Position numbers and translations under genes: made by a program
The notes under the pieces: model-generated
The model's input: the letters and a program-made list of their open reading frames with translations, nothing else
Told to the model about the DNA's origin: nothing
Databases searched by the model: none
Part shown: piece by piece, positions 7,334 through 15,000 of the stretch
How positions within the stretch are numbered: position 1 is the first letter of the stretch
How the letters are laid out: every line of letters starts with the position of its first letter
IMG/VR virus record: IMGVR_UViG_3300033149_004203
Span: 1 to 33,221 of that record
Source of the DNA: a virus
DNA: 33,221 nt
Reading direction: 5' to 3' (one strand)

Positions 7334-7540
7334 CTATCTGCCGGGATCTCCGGGAGCGGGCGCGGGGACAATGTCCTCGATGTCCAGTTCTCCCGGCTCC
7401 ACGGTGATTGTCGCGTTGCCGTAGATCGGCACGTCGGCCTCGATCTTCGCCCCGCCGAAGCGGCAGCTTGTGAGGCACGCAACCAGCACCAGCCCCACCA
7501 GGATTCCGACCAGAACAGCGACGATATCCCACTCCTTCAT
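7334..7540 (-). CDS. Small predicted lipoprotein
   Basis: A 68-residue protein started at the ATG at 7540 behind GGAGGAGGG (7-nt spacing). MKEWDIVAVL is followed by a strongly hydrophobic segment (about residues 6-22) and a lipobox-like LTSC ending at Cys26, so the mature protein should start at that Cys and be anchored in a membrane. The remaining 40 residues are acidic with a Pro-rich end (VPAPAPGDPG). In phages such small lipoproteins can be outer-membrane spanin subunits or superinfection-exclusion proteins; neither can be shown here. The gene lies between two inverted interspersed repeats, within the accessory cassette. Confidence 0.6.
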   Translation of the reverse strand: MKEWDIVAVLVGILVGLVLVACLTSCRFGGAKIEADVPIYGNATITVEPGELDIEDIVPAPAPGDPGR

Positions 7541-7559
7541 CGTTCTTCCCTCCTCCGAT

Positions 7560-7588
7560 CTGTGTTCATCTGCGTCCATCTGCGGCTA
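7560..7588. repeat. CGCAGATGAACGCAGAT-type interspersed repeat, inverted copy
   Basis: TGTGTTCATCTGCGTCCATC followed by TGCGGCT, the reverse complement of the sequence type at 7303-7330. Confidence 0.65.
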
Positions 7589-8383
7589 CCCGTCGAGTCT
7601 CACATAGTCCCGCTTGCCGTTCGTCCACGTGCCGCTGTTGAACACGTCCACATGCTCCTCGCTCACGCGACGCATCCAGTAGTCCCACTGGTGGGTGTGG
7701 CCGAACACGGCGGTCTGACATCCCATCGCTCGCGCCCGCAGCGCCACCAGGGGCACGTAGCGTTCATTCCCGCCGTGCCGGCCCGTCCCGCCGATCCACC
7801 GCGCCAGCCGTTCACCCCAGAGGTCAACGTCCCGGTGGACGCGCCGTTCCAGCCAGCCCGCCACCCACGTGATCACGCGGGAGGTGCGGGGGAAGCGGCT
7901 GATGAGGGGATCGTGCGCGTGTCCGTGCTCGATCCACACGCACGGGGGCTGACGTGAGGGGACAGGACCCTTAGGCTGTTGGGGGTCCTGTCCGCTTCTC
8001 CCCGTGCGCGCGGGGACATGCGGAGGGGGACAGGACCCTGAACGGATCAGGGGCCCAGTCCCCAGCGCCACCCGAGCGTGAGGCAGCACGCGCACGCCCT
8101 GGATCGTGTGTCCCACCAGGTCCCAGTCGTGGTTCCCGGCGACGTAGACGTCCACCAGCTCGAACAGCGCCCGGATGACCGGCCCGTGCGCGGCGAGGAT
8201 CGATCTGTAGTCGGCCTGCCACAGATCGAACACGTCGCCGGCCAGCACAACGCGGTCGCCGTTGCGCTTCCACTGGTCGATCTTGTCCATCAGCTCCCAG
8301 TCGGCCAGGCCGTCAGCCGGCCCGAAGTCATCGGCCTTTGAGCCGTCTGAGAAGTGCAGGTCACTCAATGCGATCCTTGCCAT
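7586..8383 (-). CDS. Calcineurin-like metallophosphoesterase with two in-frame palindromic inserts
   Basis: A 265-residue protein with all the blocks of the metallophosphoesterase fold: LSDLHFSD (6-13; D8, H10), LAGDVFDLW (47-55; D50), VAGNHDWD (81-88; N84, H85), IEHGHAHD (151-158) and FGHTHQ (227-232). The order and the D-F-D-L spacing resemble LpxH-type or UDP-diacylglucosamine hydrolases, but phage members usually act on unknown phosphoesters. Residues 107-145 come from two tandem palindromic elements placed between the GNHD and HGH blocks, in a loop, so the active site may survive. The gene ends at the edge of an interspersed repeat. It sits between the lipoprotein and the giant glycosyltransferase. 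Confidence 0.83.
   Translation of the reverse strand: MARIALSDLHFSDGSKADDFGPADGLADWELMDKIDQWKRNGDRVVLAGDVFDLWQADYRSILAAHGPVIRALFELVDVYVAGNHDWDLVGHTIQGVRVLPHARVALGTGPLIRSGSCPPPHVPARTGRSGQDPQQPKGPVPSRQPPCVWIEHGHAHDPLISRFPRTSRVITWVAGWLERRVHRDVDLWGERLARWIGGTGRHGGNERYVPLVALRARAMGCQTAVFGHTHQWDYWMRRVSEEHVDVFNSGTWTNGKRDYVRLDG
7958..7994. repeat. Palindromic element P3 (in frame)
   Basis: A 37-bp copy with right end CCTGTCCGC (one base off consensus). It encodes GQDPQQPKGPVP in the metallophosphoesterase, a different reading frame from its neighbour P4. Confidence 0.88.
8026..8063. repeat. Palindromic element P4 (in frame)
   Basis: A 38-bp copy, 31 bp from P3, encoding GTGPLIRSGSCPP in the metallophosphoesterase. 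Confidence 0.9.
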
Positions 8384-8398
8384 AGTCGCTCCGCTCCA

Positions 8399-8430
8399 GT
8401 AGTCAGCAGTCAGTGGTCAGCAGTGAGCCG
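8399..8430. repeat. GTCAGCA heptamer repeat
   Basis: GTAGTCAGCAGTCAGTGGTC and following bases; imperfect 7-bp units related to the arrays at 9277-9316 and 15920-15973. It overlaps the 3' end of the giant glycosyltransferase gene. Confidence 0.6.
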
Positions 8431-11028
8431 GTCTGCGCCCATCTGCCGGCCAATCTCCGATTGGCCCGTAAGGTCGCCTGAGCGACCGACGTCATCCTGC
8501 GGCTGCCTTTGTCCGTAGTAGTCCAGCAACCGGCGCACCATCTTGTCCCGCACCTTGTAGTGGCCCGGCCGCAGGGAGTTGGAGCGGGCGTCCTCCTTCC
8601 CCACCTGCTGCCATCGGCCGGACAGGCAGCCGGGGAGCAGGTGCCCCCCGAGCTTGCCCCGGCTGATCGAGAGGCTCACATAGAGGTCGTCCTCCGCCTG
8701 TAGCACGCCGGGGATGGCGCCGGGCACATCGCGGAGCTGCTCGCGTCGAAACAGCATGAAGCGTCCCTTGACGATGTCCACTGGCGTATCGTGCTTCACG
8801 CGGCCGTTGTAGTGGCGGGCGTCCTTGTAGGTCTTGCCTTCCTGGAGGCGCACGCCGAACATGCCCACGATGCCGTCGGGGCACAGCGTGCGGTGCGCGG
8901 TGACGGCGTCCGCCAGGACGCGCGGATCCTTGAACATCAGGTCATCGTCCAGGGAGCAGACGTATTCCGTCTGGCAGTGCGTCGCCAGTTGCCAGCGGGG
9001 GAAGCACCCGAGGTTGCGGCTGGAGTAGACGGCGAGGTCCACCAGCGGGTGCGCCTCGATGGGCATCATCGGCCCGTTCGCCGGCCTGATCTTCAGCCCA
9101 CCCTCCTCGCCGAACCCGTTGTCCCAGACCACGACGCGCGGCCTCGCGGTCTGCTGTTGGAGGCAGTTCAGCAGGAGCATGATGTTCTCGGCCCGCTGCC
9201 AGTTGAGGAGAACGACGGTGACGGACGATTGCGGATTGCGGATTGCGGATTGCGGATTAGCGGCAGGGCGGCGCGCCTGCTTACTGCTCACTGCTGACTG
9301 CTTACTGCCTGCTGCCTTGAGCCGTTCCCCGGCCTTCCTGCGTTCGGCGTCCTCGATCTGGAGGGCGTCGGCCGTGGGGTTGACGACGATCCGGCCTCCT
9401 TGGGCGAGGAGCCCCTTGGCAGCGGCCCGACACTCCTCCGCCAACTCGCCGCCGATCGTGATCAGGTCGAAGGGCGCCTGCCCTTTCAGGAAGCCTGCTT
9501 GAACGGGGTTCGTCCAGGCTTCGAGGGTGGTTTGATGCAGCTTCACGCGGAGGCGTTTGCACAGGCCGCGCCAGTTCTGCGTGCGGTGCGGGAACCACTC
9601 CAGGGCGGTGATCTCGGCGTTGGGCAGGGCTTCGCGCAGCATGAGCGTGCTCTCGCCAGGACGCCATTGCAGAATGCGTAAGGGGGCAGGGACCTTAACG
9701 TCTTTAGGGTCCCTGTCCCCCTCGCTGGGCGCGGGGCCGGTTGAAGGGGACAGGACCCTGGACGGACTTAAGGGTCCAGTCCCCAACTCCGCGAGCCAGG
9801 CGTGGTCGGGGTGGGGCTCTGTGATTGGGGCGCTACGGCCCAGCAGGTGGGTCCAGATCATGTCCTCGCGCGGGGGATCGCAGGGCCGGTATGACCCAGC
9901 CTGGGCTGCAGCATCCCGCGCCTGCGCGGTGATCCGGCGGGCCTGCTCTCTGCCCAGACGCGCGTCGCAGAAGTCCCGGAAGCGGAGGTCGAACGCCTCG
10001 TCGCTGAGCAGCGCCGCCATCGACCAGCAGACGTTCTTCCAGGTCTCCACGCCGGCGTTCGGCACGGGGTTGGCGTTGCGGTAGTGGTGATGGGTGGCCA
10101 GGTCGCGGCTGACCAGGACGGGGATGTCCAGCAGAAACGCCTTCACGGCGATGGCCTGTTCGCTGAACCCCCACCTGCCGGCCACGTCATCCCACAGCCG
10201 CCCGGTCGGCGCCATGAGACGCTCGATGGCCCGGCGCCCGAACACGTAGCAGGCGCCCATCGGGCAGGGGACGCGCGCCCATTCTGGGGACTGGACCCTT
10301 AGGCCGTTGGGGTCCTGTCCCCTTGCGTGTCCAGGATCCGCATCGGTTGACGGGGATAGGACCGGGGGGGACAGGGACCCTAAAGGAGTTGAGGTCCCTG
10401 TCCCCTTACGGGGTCCAGTCCCCGGCTTGGCGTAGATGCGATACTTCGGCTGGAGGCCGTAGCCGCTGTTCCAGTGCATGTCCGCCCCCCAGGCGCGGAA
10501 GGGGCGCTCGTCGCCGGCCTTCACCTTCCCCGCCTTCACCTGGGGGTGGTCCTCGCCAAACCACCAGCCCTTGGCCTTGCTGGTGACGATGGCGGGCGAT
10601 TCCAGGGCCTTGGCCGCCAGGGCTTCCATCACACCCTCGGGGAAGCGCATGTGTCCATCGTGGAAGGACACCACGTCCGCGCCCCACTGAAGGGCCACGG
10701 CCAGGCCGGCGTTGCGCGCGCGGCCCACGCCCTGGGGTTTGTCGTGACGCACGACGCGCAAGGTGTAAGGGGACAGGCCCCCTGACGGACTTAAGGGGCC
10801 AGTCCCCAGCCCTTCACACGATCCGTCCGTCGAGCCGTCGTCCACCACCACGATGAGCAGCTCGGAGGGGGACAGGGACGAGGGGGACAGGGACCCTAAA
10901 GGAGTTGAGGTCCCTGTCCCCTTACAGGTCCCGGTCCCCTTTCCCCGCATGGATTCCGCCATGCTGGCGACGGTGGCCGCCACCTCCGCCCCTTCGTTGT
11001 ACGCTGTGATAACGGTTGCGATCTTCAC
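8410..11028 (-). CDS. Three-domain protein: pp-GalNAc-T-like glycosyltransferase, methyltransferase-like domain, second GT2 domain
   Basis: An 872-residue protein starting at GTG 11028 with GGGAG about 9 nt upstream. Domain 1 (1-400) is GT2-like: MKIATVITAYNEG, VVDDGSTDGS (61-70), GRARNAGLA, then FHDGHMRFP (122-130). Its D124-G-H126 has the DxH form typical of polypeptide N-acetylgalactosaminyltransferases (GT27) instead of DxD. MGACYVFGRRA and GRWGFSEQA (284-292) match the later acceptor-side block. Domain 2 (450-560) reads like a class I SAM-binding fold (LRILQWRPGES; FDLITIGGE; GGRIVVNP) but lacks a clear glycine loop. Domain 3 (602-860) is a second GT-A with VLLNWQRAEN and LDDDLMF (693-699). 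Six palindromic elements (residues about 30-54, 75-87, 203-226, 236-248, 416-428, 437-449) and a heptamer array (590-602) are inserted in frame, always between core blocks. Confidence 0.8.
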   Translation of the reverse strand: MKIATVITAYNEGAEVAATVASMAESMRGKGTGTCKGTGTSTPLGSLSPSSLSPSELLIVVVDDGSTDGSCEGLGTGPLSPSGGLSPYTLRVVRHDKPQGVGRARNAGLAVALQWGADVVSFHDGHMRFPEGVMEALAAKALESPAIVTSKAKGWWFGEDHPQVKAGKVKAGDERPFRAWGADMHWNSGYGLQPKYRIYAKPGTGPRKGTGTSTPLGSLSPPVLSPSTDADPGHARGQDPNGLRVQSPEWARVPCPMGACYVFGRRAIERLMAPTGRLWDDVAGRWGFSEQAIAVKAFLLDIPVLVSRDLATHHHYRNANPVPNAGVETWKNVCWSMAALLSDEAFDLRFRDFCDARLGREQARRITAQARDAAAQAGSYRPCDPPREDMIWTHLLGRSAPITEPHPDHAWLAELGTGPLSPSRVLSPSTGPAPSEGDRDPKDVKVPAPLRILQWRPGESTLMLREALPNAEITALEWFPHRTQNWRGLCKRLRVKLHQTTLEAWTNPVQAGFLKGQAPFDLITIGGELAEECRAAAKGLLAQGGRIVVNPTADALQIEDAERRKAGERLKAAGSKQSAVSSKQARRPAANPQSAIRNPQSSVTVVLLNWQRAENIMLLLNCLQQQTARPRVVVWDNGFGEEGGLKIRPANGPMMPIEAHPLVDLAVYSSRNLGCFPRWQLATHCQTEYVCSLDDDLMFKDPRVLADAVTAHRTLCPDGIVGMFGVRLQEGKTYKDARHYNGRVKHDTPVDIVKGRFMLFRREQLRDVPGAIPGVLQAEDDLYVSLSISRGKLGGHLLPGCLSGRWQQVGKEDARSNSLRPGHYKVRDKMVRRLLDYYGQRQPQDDVGRSGDLTGQSEIGRQMGADRLTADH
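8449..8465. repeat. 17-bp palindrome GCCAATC-N3-GATTGGC, copy 2
   Basis: A perfect 7-bp inverted repeat with loop TCC, followed at 8470-8485 by another short palindrome, GGTCGC-N4-GCGACC. Copy 1 is at 1637-1653. Confidence 0.6.
9227..9259. repeat. ATTGCGG heptamer repeat, array 2
   Basis: Four exact tandem copies of a 7-bp unit, encoding NPQSAIRNPQS in frame at the junction before the third domain of the giant glycosyltransferase. Confidence 0.85.
9277..9316. repeat. GCAGTRA heptamer repeat, array 2
   Basis: Imperfect units TTACTGC/TCACTGC/TGACTGC, in frame in the same linker as the ATTGCGG array, encoding the GSKQSAVSSKQ stretch. Confidence 0.8.
9682..9720. repeat. Palindromic element P5 (in frame)
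   Basis: A 39-bp copy with a single change (GGGGGCAGG) at the left end; encodes GDRDPKDVKVPAP directly before the methyltransferase-like domain. Confidence 0.9.
9746..9784. repeat. Palindromic element P6 (in frame)
   Basis: A 39-bp copy 25 bp from P5; encodes GTGPLSPSRVLSP at the end of the first glycosyltransferase domain. Confidence 0.9.
10286..10322. repeat. Palindromic element P7 (in frame)
   Basis: A 37-bp copy with left end GGGGACTGGACCC; encodes GQDPNGLRVQSP in the giant glycosyltransferase. Confidence 0.88.
10352..10423. repeat. Palindromic element P8, nested inside a split older copy (in frame)
   Basis: The core copy is 10367-10405. It is flanked on the left by GGGGATAGGACC and on the right by GGGGTCCAGTCCCC, which are the two halves of another copy. 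This is the structure expected if one element inserted into another. The whole array stays in frame (residues 203-226 of the glycosyltransferase). Confidence 0.85.
10769..10807. repeat. Palindromic element P9 (in frame)
   Basis: A 39-bp copy, left end GGGGACAGGCCCC and right end GGGGCCAGTCCCC: the stem changes on the two sides are compensatory, keeping the pairing. Encodes GTGPLSPSGGLSP between DDGSTDGS and the next strand. Confidence 0.9.
10868..10939. repeat. Palindromic element P10, nested inside a split older copy (in frame)
   Basis: The core copy is 10883-10921. Outer halves GGGGACAGGGAC (from 10868) and GTCCCGGTCCCC (to 10939) pair with each other around it. Encodes residues about 30-54 of the glycosyltransferase, in the loop between the first helix and second strand. 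Confidence 0.87.
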
Positions 11029-11047
11029 ACGCCTGGCTCCCTGGTCG

Positions 11048-11079
11048 TCTATCTGCGTTCTCCGCGTCCATCCGCGGCT
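11048..11079. repeat. CGCAGAT-type interspersed repeat, diverged copy
   Basis: CTATCTGCGTTCTCCGCGTC followed by CATCCGCGGCT; it forms the 3' end of the small cysteine protein gene, providing its last basic residues. Confidence 0.5.
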
Positions 11080-11312
11080 CGCCGTCTCTTTGCCCGCATC
11101 TTCGCCAGCATCTTCTTGCGGCAGCCCGAGCAGCCGCGCAGGTCCCGGCGCACGGGTTGCGTGACGGGGACTGGACCCTTAGGCAGTTCAGGGTCCTGTC
11201 CCTCTGTGTGCGCGGAAGGGGACAGGACCCCAGACGGATTAAGGGTCCTGTCCCCCTCGGCCCTGCGACGTCCGCCCGCCGCTTCCATGATCCGTTCGCG
11301 CAGTGTCGTCAT
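11049..11312 (-). CDS. Small C-x-x-C protein inflated by two palindromic elements
   Basis: An 87-residue protein with a short N-terminal helix (MTTLRERIMEAAGG), then two element-encoded stretches (residues 20-32 and 37-50) and a C-terminal basic part starting with LRGCSGCRKKMLAKM. The CxxC followed by Lys/Arg resembles short phage zinc-knuckle proteins, which normally have few residues between the N-terminal helix and the CxxC. Roughly 30 percent of the protein is repeat sequence. The reading frame is intact, but whether a product folds is doubtful. It lies between the zinc-ribbon protein and the giant glycosyltransferase. Confidence 0.5.
   Translation of the reverse strand: MTTLRERIMEAAGGRRRAEGDRTLNPSGVLSPSAHTEGQDPELPKGPVPVTQPVRRDLRGCSGCRKKMLAKMRAKRRRAADGRGERR
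11166..11203. repeat. Palindromic element P11 (in frame)
   Basis: Left end GGGGACTGGACCC, right end GGGTCCTGTCCC; encodes GQDPELPKGPVP in the small CxxC protein. Confidence 0.88.
11218..11255. repeat. Palindromic element P12 (in frame)
   Basis: A 38-bp copy 14 bp from P11; encodes GDRTLNPSGVLSP, a different frame from P11, in the same small gene. Confidence 0.9.
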
Positions 11313-11399
11313 GGCTCGTCGGCCTCCATCTGTGCGTCCGCCGATAGCTGGAGAGAATTGACATCAGAGCGTTGTCTGGCTATCATCGAAGTGAGTGCT

Positions 11400-11648
11400 T
11401 CAATCATGGGCAACATGGGTCTGGTTCTTCGTGCCTGAGCCAGGTGGTTCGGGAAACTCGTCTTCGCAAGCCTGCCAGTAAAGAGTCATGCCTTGCTGTC
11501 GTGCTGCGCTGTCGAGGCATGTGGGGCAGAGCACACCGCCGCCATCACTTCGCCCGGTTATGCGCTCCCACAAGTGGTTCTGGACACGGTAGACCGTCGC
11601 ATAGGGTTGTCCGCACCTTTGGCAGACTTCGCATCCTTGCGTCGTCAT
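11400..11648 (-). CDS. Small zinc-ribbon-like protein
   Basis: An 82-residue protein with CEVCQRCGQPY (6-16) and LCPTCLD (40-46), giving two Cys pairs at the spacing of a zinc ribbon, separated by a stretch with Asn-His-Leu-Trp. The remainder is short and charged, without a signal peptide. Zinc-ribbon proteins of this size are common next to tail genes in phages; some bind nucleic acid, others are structural. The ATG at 11648 overlaps the previous stop as ATGA, so it is coupled to the PVHC-domain protein. No specific role can be assigned. Confidence 0.65.
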   Translation of the reverse strand: MTTQGCEVCQRCGQPYATVYRVQNHLWERITGRSDGGGVLCPTCLDSAARQQGMTLYWQACEDEFPEPPGSGTKNQTHVAHD

Positions 11649-12031
11649 GGCTCCGCAACCTCCAGGTCTACGTCAATGCCCAGGGCGGTCAGGGAATCTA
11701 TGGCCTGCTGGGCGGTGATCTTGCCATCCGCCACGCGCTGAACGGTCCTCTCGGCGCAGGCCTCGCGCGCGCCATCGAAGGTCTCCCCCCAGGGACACCG
11801 ACGCAACGGCGGCGGCGTGAAGCTGTTCTCAAGCCCCGGCTTCACCAGCGTCCCGTCCTCCTTGCAATACACGTCCTTGATGGGGAACAGCCACTCCACG
11901 TCGGCATACTCCACCGGCCGGGCGAACACGTAGGGGCAGTAGGCGCAGTGGACGGGCCGGTCCCGGCACGCCGCGCCGTCGGTCCAGGGCCGCTTCTCCA
12001 TGCCGGGCAGTTCTGTTTCTGCTATTGCCAT
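11645..12031 (-). CDS. PVHC-domain protein 1 (cytoplasmic form)
   Basis: A 128-residue protein I do not recognise from a named family. It has ACRDRPVHCAYCPYV (residues 21-35) followed by a variable stretch, then FTPPPLRRCPWGETFDGARE (72-91) and a C-terminal helix (VADGKITAQQAIDSLTALGI). The same set of motifs in the same order occurs in the exported protein at 30953-31696, so the window encodes two copies of one domain. The conserved Cys and His residues suggest metal binding or disulfides. It has no signal peptide. It begins 4 bp after the huge tail adhesin gene, so it may be a chaperone or partner for it; this is inference from position. Confidence 0.65.
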   Translation of the reverse strand: MAIAETELPGMEKRPWTDGAACRDRPVHCAYCPYVFARPVEYADVEWLFPIKDVYCKEDGTLVKPGLENSFTPPPLRRCPWGETFDGAREACAERTVQRVADGKITAQQAIDSLTALGIDVDLEVAEP

Positions 12032-12035
12032 GTGT

Positions 12036-15000
12036 CTAATCCCATGAGAGGCTCATGCTCGCAGCACCGACGTCGCACGTGCTGTAGCCCGCGTCTGCGG
12101 TCCACGCCCCTGCCGCAGTCGGCGGGCAGCCGTTACCCAGGGGCGCGGCGGTGAACCGCACGCAGGTGTTCGCAGCGTGAATGTCCAGATACCACACGTT
12201 GTCAGAGCAGTAGAGATCGAACAGCACCAGGGCCTGCGTTGCATACCAGCGGCAATCAGTGCCGACGTCGCGCACCAGGGGCACGACCTGGTTTCCGCGC
12301 CAGCACTGGCCCTTCTTGAAGCCGCCGCAGGTGCCCGCAAGGTTCGTGACGGTGACGGTGACCGTGTTGTCATCGTCGCAGACGCTGCAGTCATCCGGGC
12401 ACGCGGGCGGCGCTTCCGTCGTGGTGCTCGTGGTGGGCGCGGCTGTGGTGGTCGGCGGGGGCGCGGCCGTCGTGGTGGTCGGGGCCGCCGTGGTGGTCGT
12501 AGTCACGCCGGGGCAGAGGGCCTGCGTCACTGTCACCGTGCCGCCGCCGTCGCCGGCGCAGCTATAGGCCCCCTCCGGATCGCAGAAGTCGAACGGATCG
12601 TCGTCCTTGGTCCAGACGGCCTCGCCCACCAGGATCATCCAGCCCATCGCCGGGTGATACGTCAGGTCGGCCAGGCCCATCCAGGGGAGGCCCGAGTAGA
12701 CGGTGCAACGGGCCCCCGTCGAATACGCGCAGCTCCAGTTGTCCGCACAGGCGTCGTTCCAGCAATGATCCAGCCGGAACTCCCCCACAACGGCGCACGC
12801 CTCCGCTGGCGCGGGGTAGCTCTCCCACCGGATCGCGCAGGCATCGCCCGGCGTGGTGCTGGTCGTGCCGCTCACCGGTGGAATGGACCCTGACAGCACC
12901 AGTTCGACAAACCAACTGCTGGCGTCGTCGTCCCAATACACCCTCAGGGTCGTGCCGTCCGCGAGGGTAGCGGCCCACTCGCACGGGCCCGTCTCCCGCA
13001 CGCAGTGCTCCCCGTTGTAGGGGGCGAAGTCCCGCTCCAGGTCCCTGAGGCTCACAATTATGATCTGCCGCATGGGATCGTAGCCGAGGGGGCCGCAAGC
13101 GGCGCCGTGGCAGTCCGAATCCTGCGCCTCCACCAGCCCCTGCCACAGGCACATGAACCCTTCCGGCTGGGACTCGCTTCTGCTCCATTCCACCAGGGCG
13201 GAAAGGCCGTCCCAATTGCCGTTCGCGCACGCGCCTCCTTCGCCGTCGCCGCACTCCCCGGCGAAGTCCAGCCGGTAACAATTCTCCCACAACGCCCGGC
13301 AGTCCTCGCACCACTCCGTCGTGGTGGATGTGGTGGGGCAGGAGGCGCCCGCGTCGCTCACCTCGCAGGTGGCGCCGATGCTGTCCTCGCAGCTCTCATG
13401 GTCGGCGCAGGTGTCGTCCAGGCAGTCAAGCTCCACATAGAAGGCGCTCTGCGGCGTGCAGCCGGGGATGTCTCCCTGTATCCATCTCTTGCGGCAGGAA
13501 GTGCCGCGAGTCACGTTCAGCGTCACGATCCAGCTCGCGCCCGAGTAGGCCAGCTCGATCCACGCATCCTCAAGCTCCAGCCGCCACAGGCAGTAGCTGA
13601 CGTAGGTCAGCGTGTGATCGCCGTTGTAGGGGGCGAGGTCGCCGGCCAGGCCGCACAGCGTCACGTGCAGCGTGTCCGGGATCGCCGGGTCGCAGGCGTT
13701 GCAGTCGCCCAAGGTAGTAGTGGTCGTCGTGGGCAGGGCTACCGTGGTAGTGGAGGGACACTCAACCTCAGCGACCACAACGATACCGTCGCCTCCCACG
13801 CTGCAGTTGTAGGTTCCTACTGGCCCCACGCCCTCGGCCTTTACCCACTTCGCTGCGAACCCGGTGGCGGTAAGCCCGTACACGACAAACCACTCGTTGT
13901 CTACTGGGTCGAACCCCAGCTTGAAAGCCCCCGTTCCGTTCTCCCAGAGGCACCAGTAACTTCCGGATTCCGGCCCGGACGCTCCGCTTACGACAACTGC
14001 GTCCATCGCCGTGTAGTCAGTGCCACCACACGAGTCCGTGAAATCAAGGCTGTAGCAGTTGCCCGTGTGGGGCCGGCAATCCTCCACTTCGTCGTCTTCC
14101 GACCCGCTGCCCGGCCCCACCTGGCAGTCGACGATGTCCTCGCTGAAGCCGAACTCCCTCTCGGCGAACAGGTTCAGGCGCAGCCGCTCCTTGATGGCGC
14201 TGTAGCCTTCCAGCATGAAGAACGTGTTGGCCAGCGTCAGCTCCACGGTGTTCAGTGAGAAATCCCACGTCACTTCCACGGCGTTCAGCGCCAGGCGGCC
14301 CCAGTCCAGGGGATCGGGCCAGCAGGCCTCGGTGGTGCTCGTGGTCGTGGGTGGCGCGGGGGTGCTGGTGGGCGGCGCCTCGGTTGTGAACGGCGCCAGG
14401 CGCGTGACGTTGTAGCGCCTCTGCAGCGTGAGGGAGGCGTCCACACCGTCGCACTCGATCCGCCCCTGCACGCGCACGTCCTTGAGCTGCTCAAGCAACC
14501 GCCCGGCGAGGATGCCCATCGCCGTCTCATCGTCCGGCTGACCCTCCTGGGGCCAGCTCGTGGTGTGCCTGTAGGCGGGGTCGAAGACCTTCAGGGTCCG
14601 CTGGTAGCCCAGGCACACGTAGGCATTGCCCGAAGGGCCGGCCGTCACGGTGAACGGCTGCCTCGCCCAATACCAGCCCCACAGCTTCTCGCCCGGATCC
14701 AGGTCGGCCGCCACGTCCCAGTAGAACATCACGATCCCGGTGCGCAGGTTCACCCGCCAGTTGAAGCCGCCCATCGGCGGGTTCACGATGCCCTTCGCGC
14801 CGGCGTCCGTGCCGCGGTAGATCCGCGCGCCGCTGTAGACGCCGCCCAGGCCGGCCGGGATGCCGCACTCGCATTCGTCCCGCCAGTTCTCGCACGACCC
14901 ACTGAAGCCCACGGGCTTCCAGGTCCACGGCCGGTAGGGCTGCTCTAAGGCGCGGTAGGCGCAGTCCCAGTCCTTCCACGGCTGGTTGACCAACTCCAGC

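Noticed and set aside
13005-14258. Long plus-strand open frame of 417 codons
   Set aside because: It is antisense to the tail adhesin, has no ribosome site, and its composition is that of GC-rich shadow frames; the minus-strand protein shows real domain patterns.
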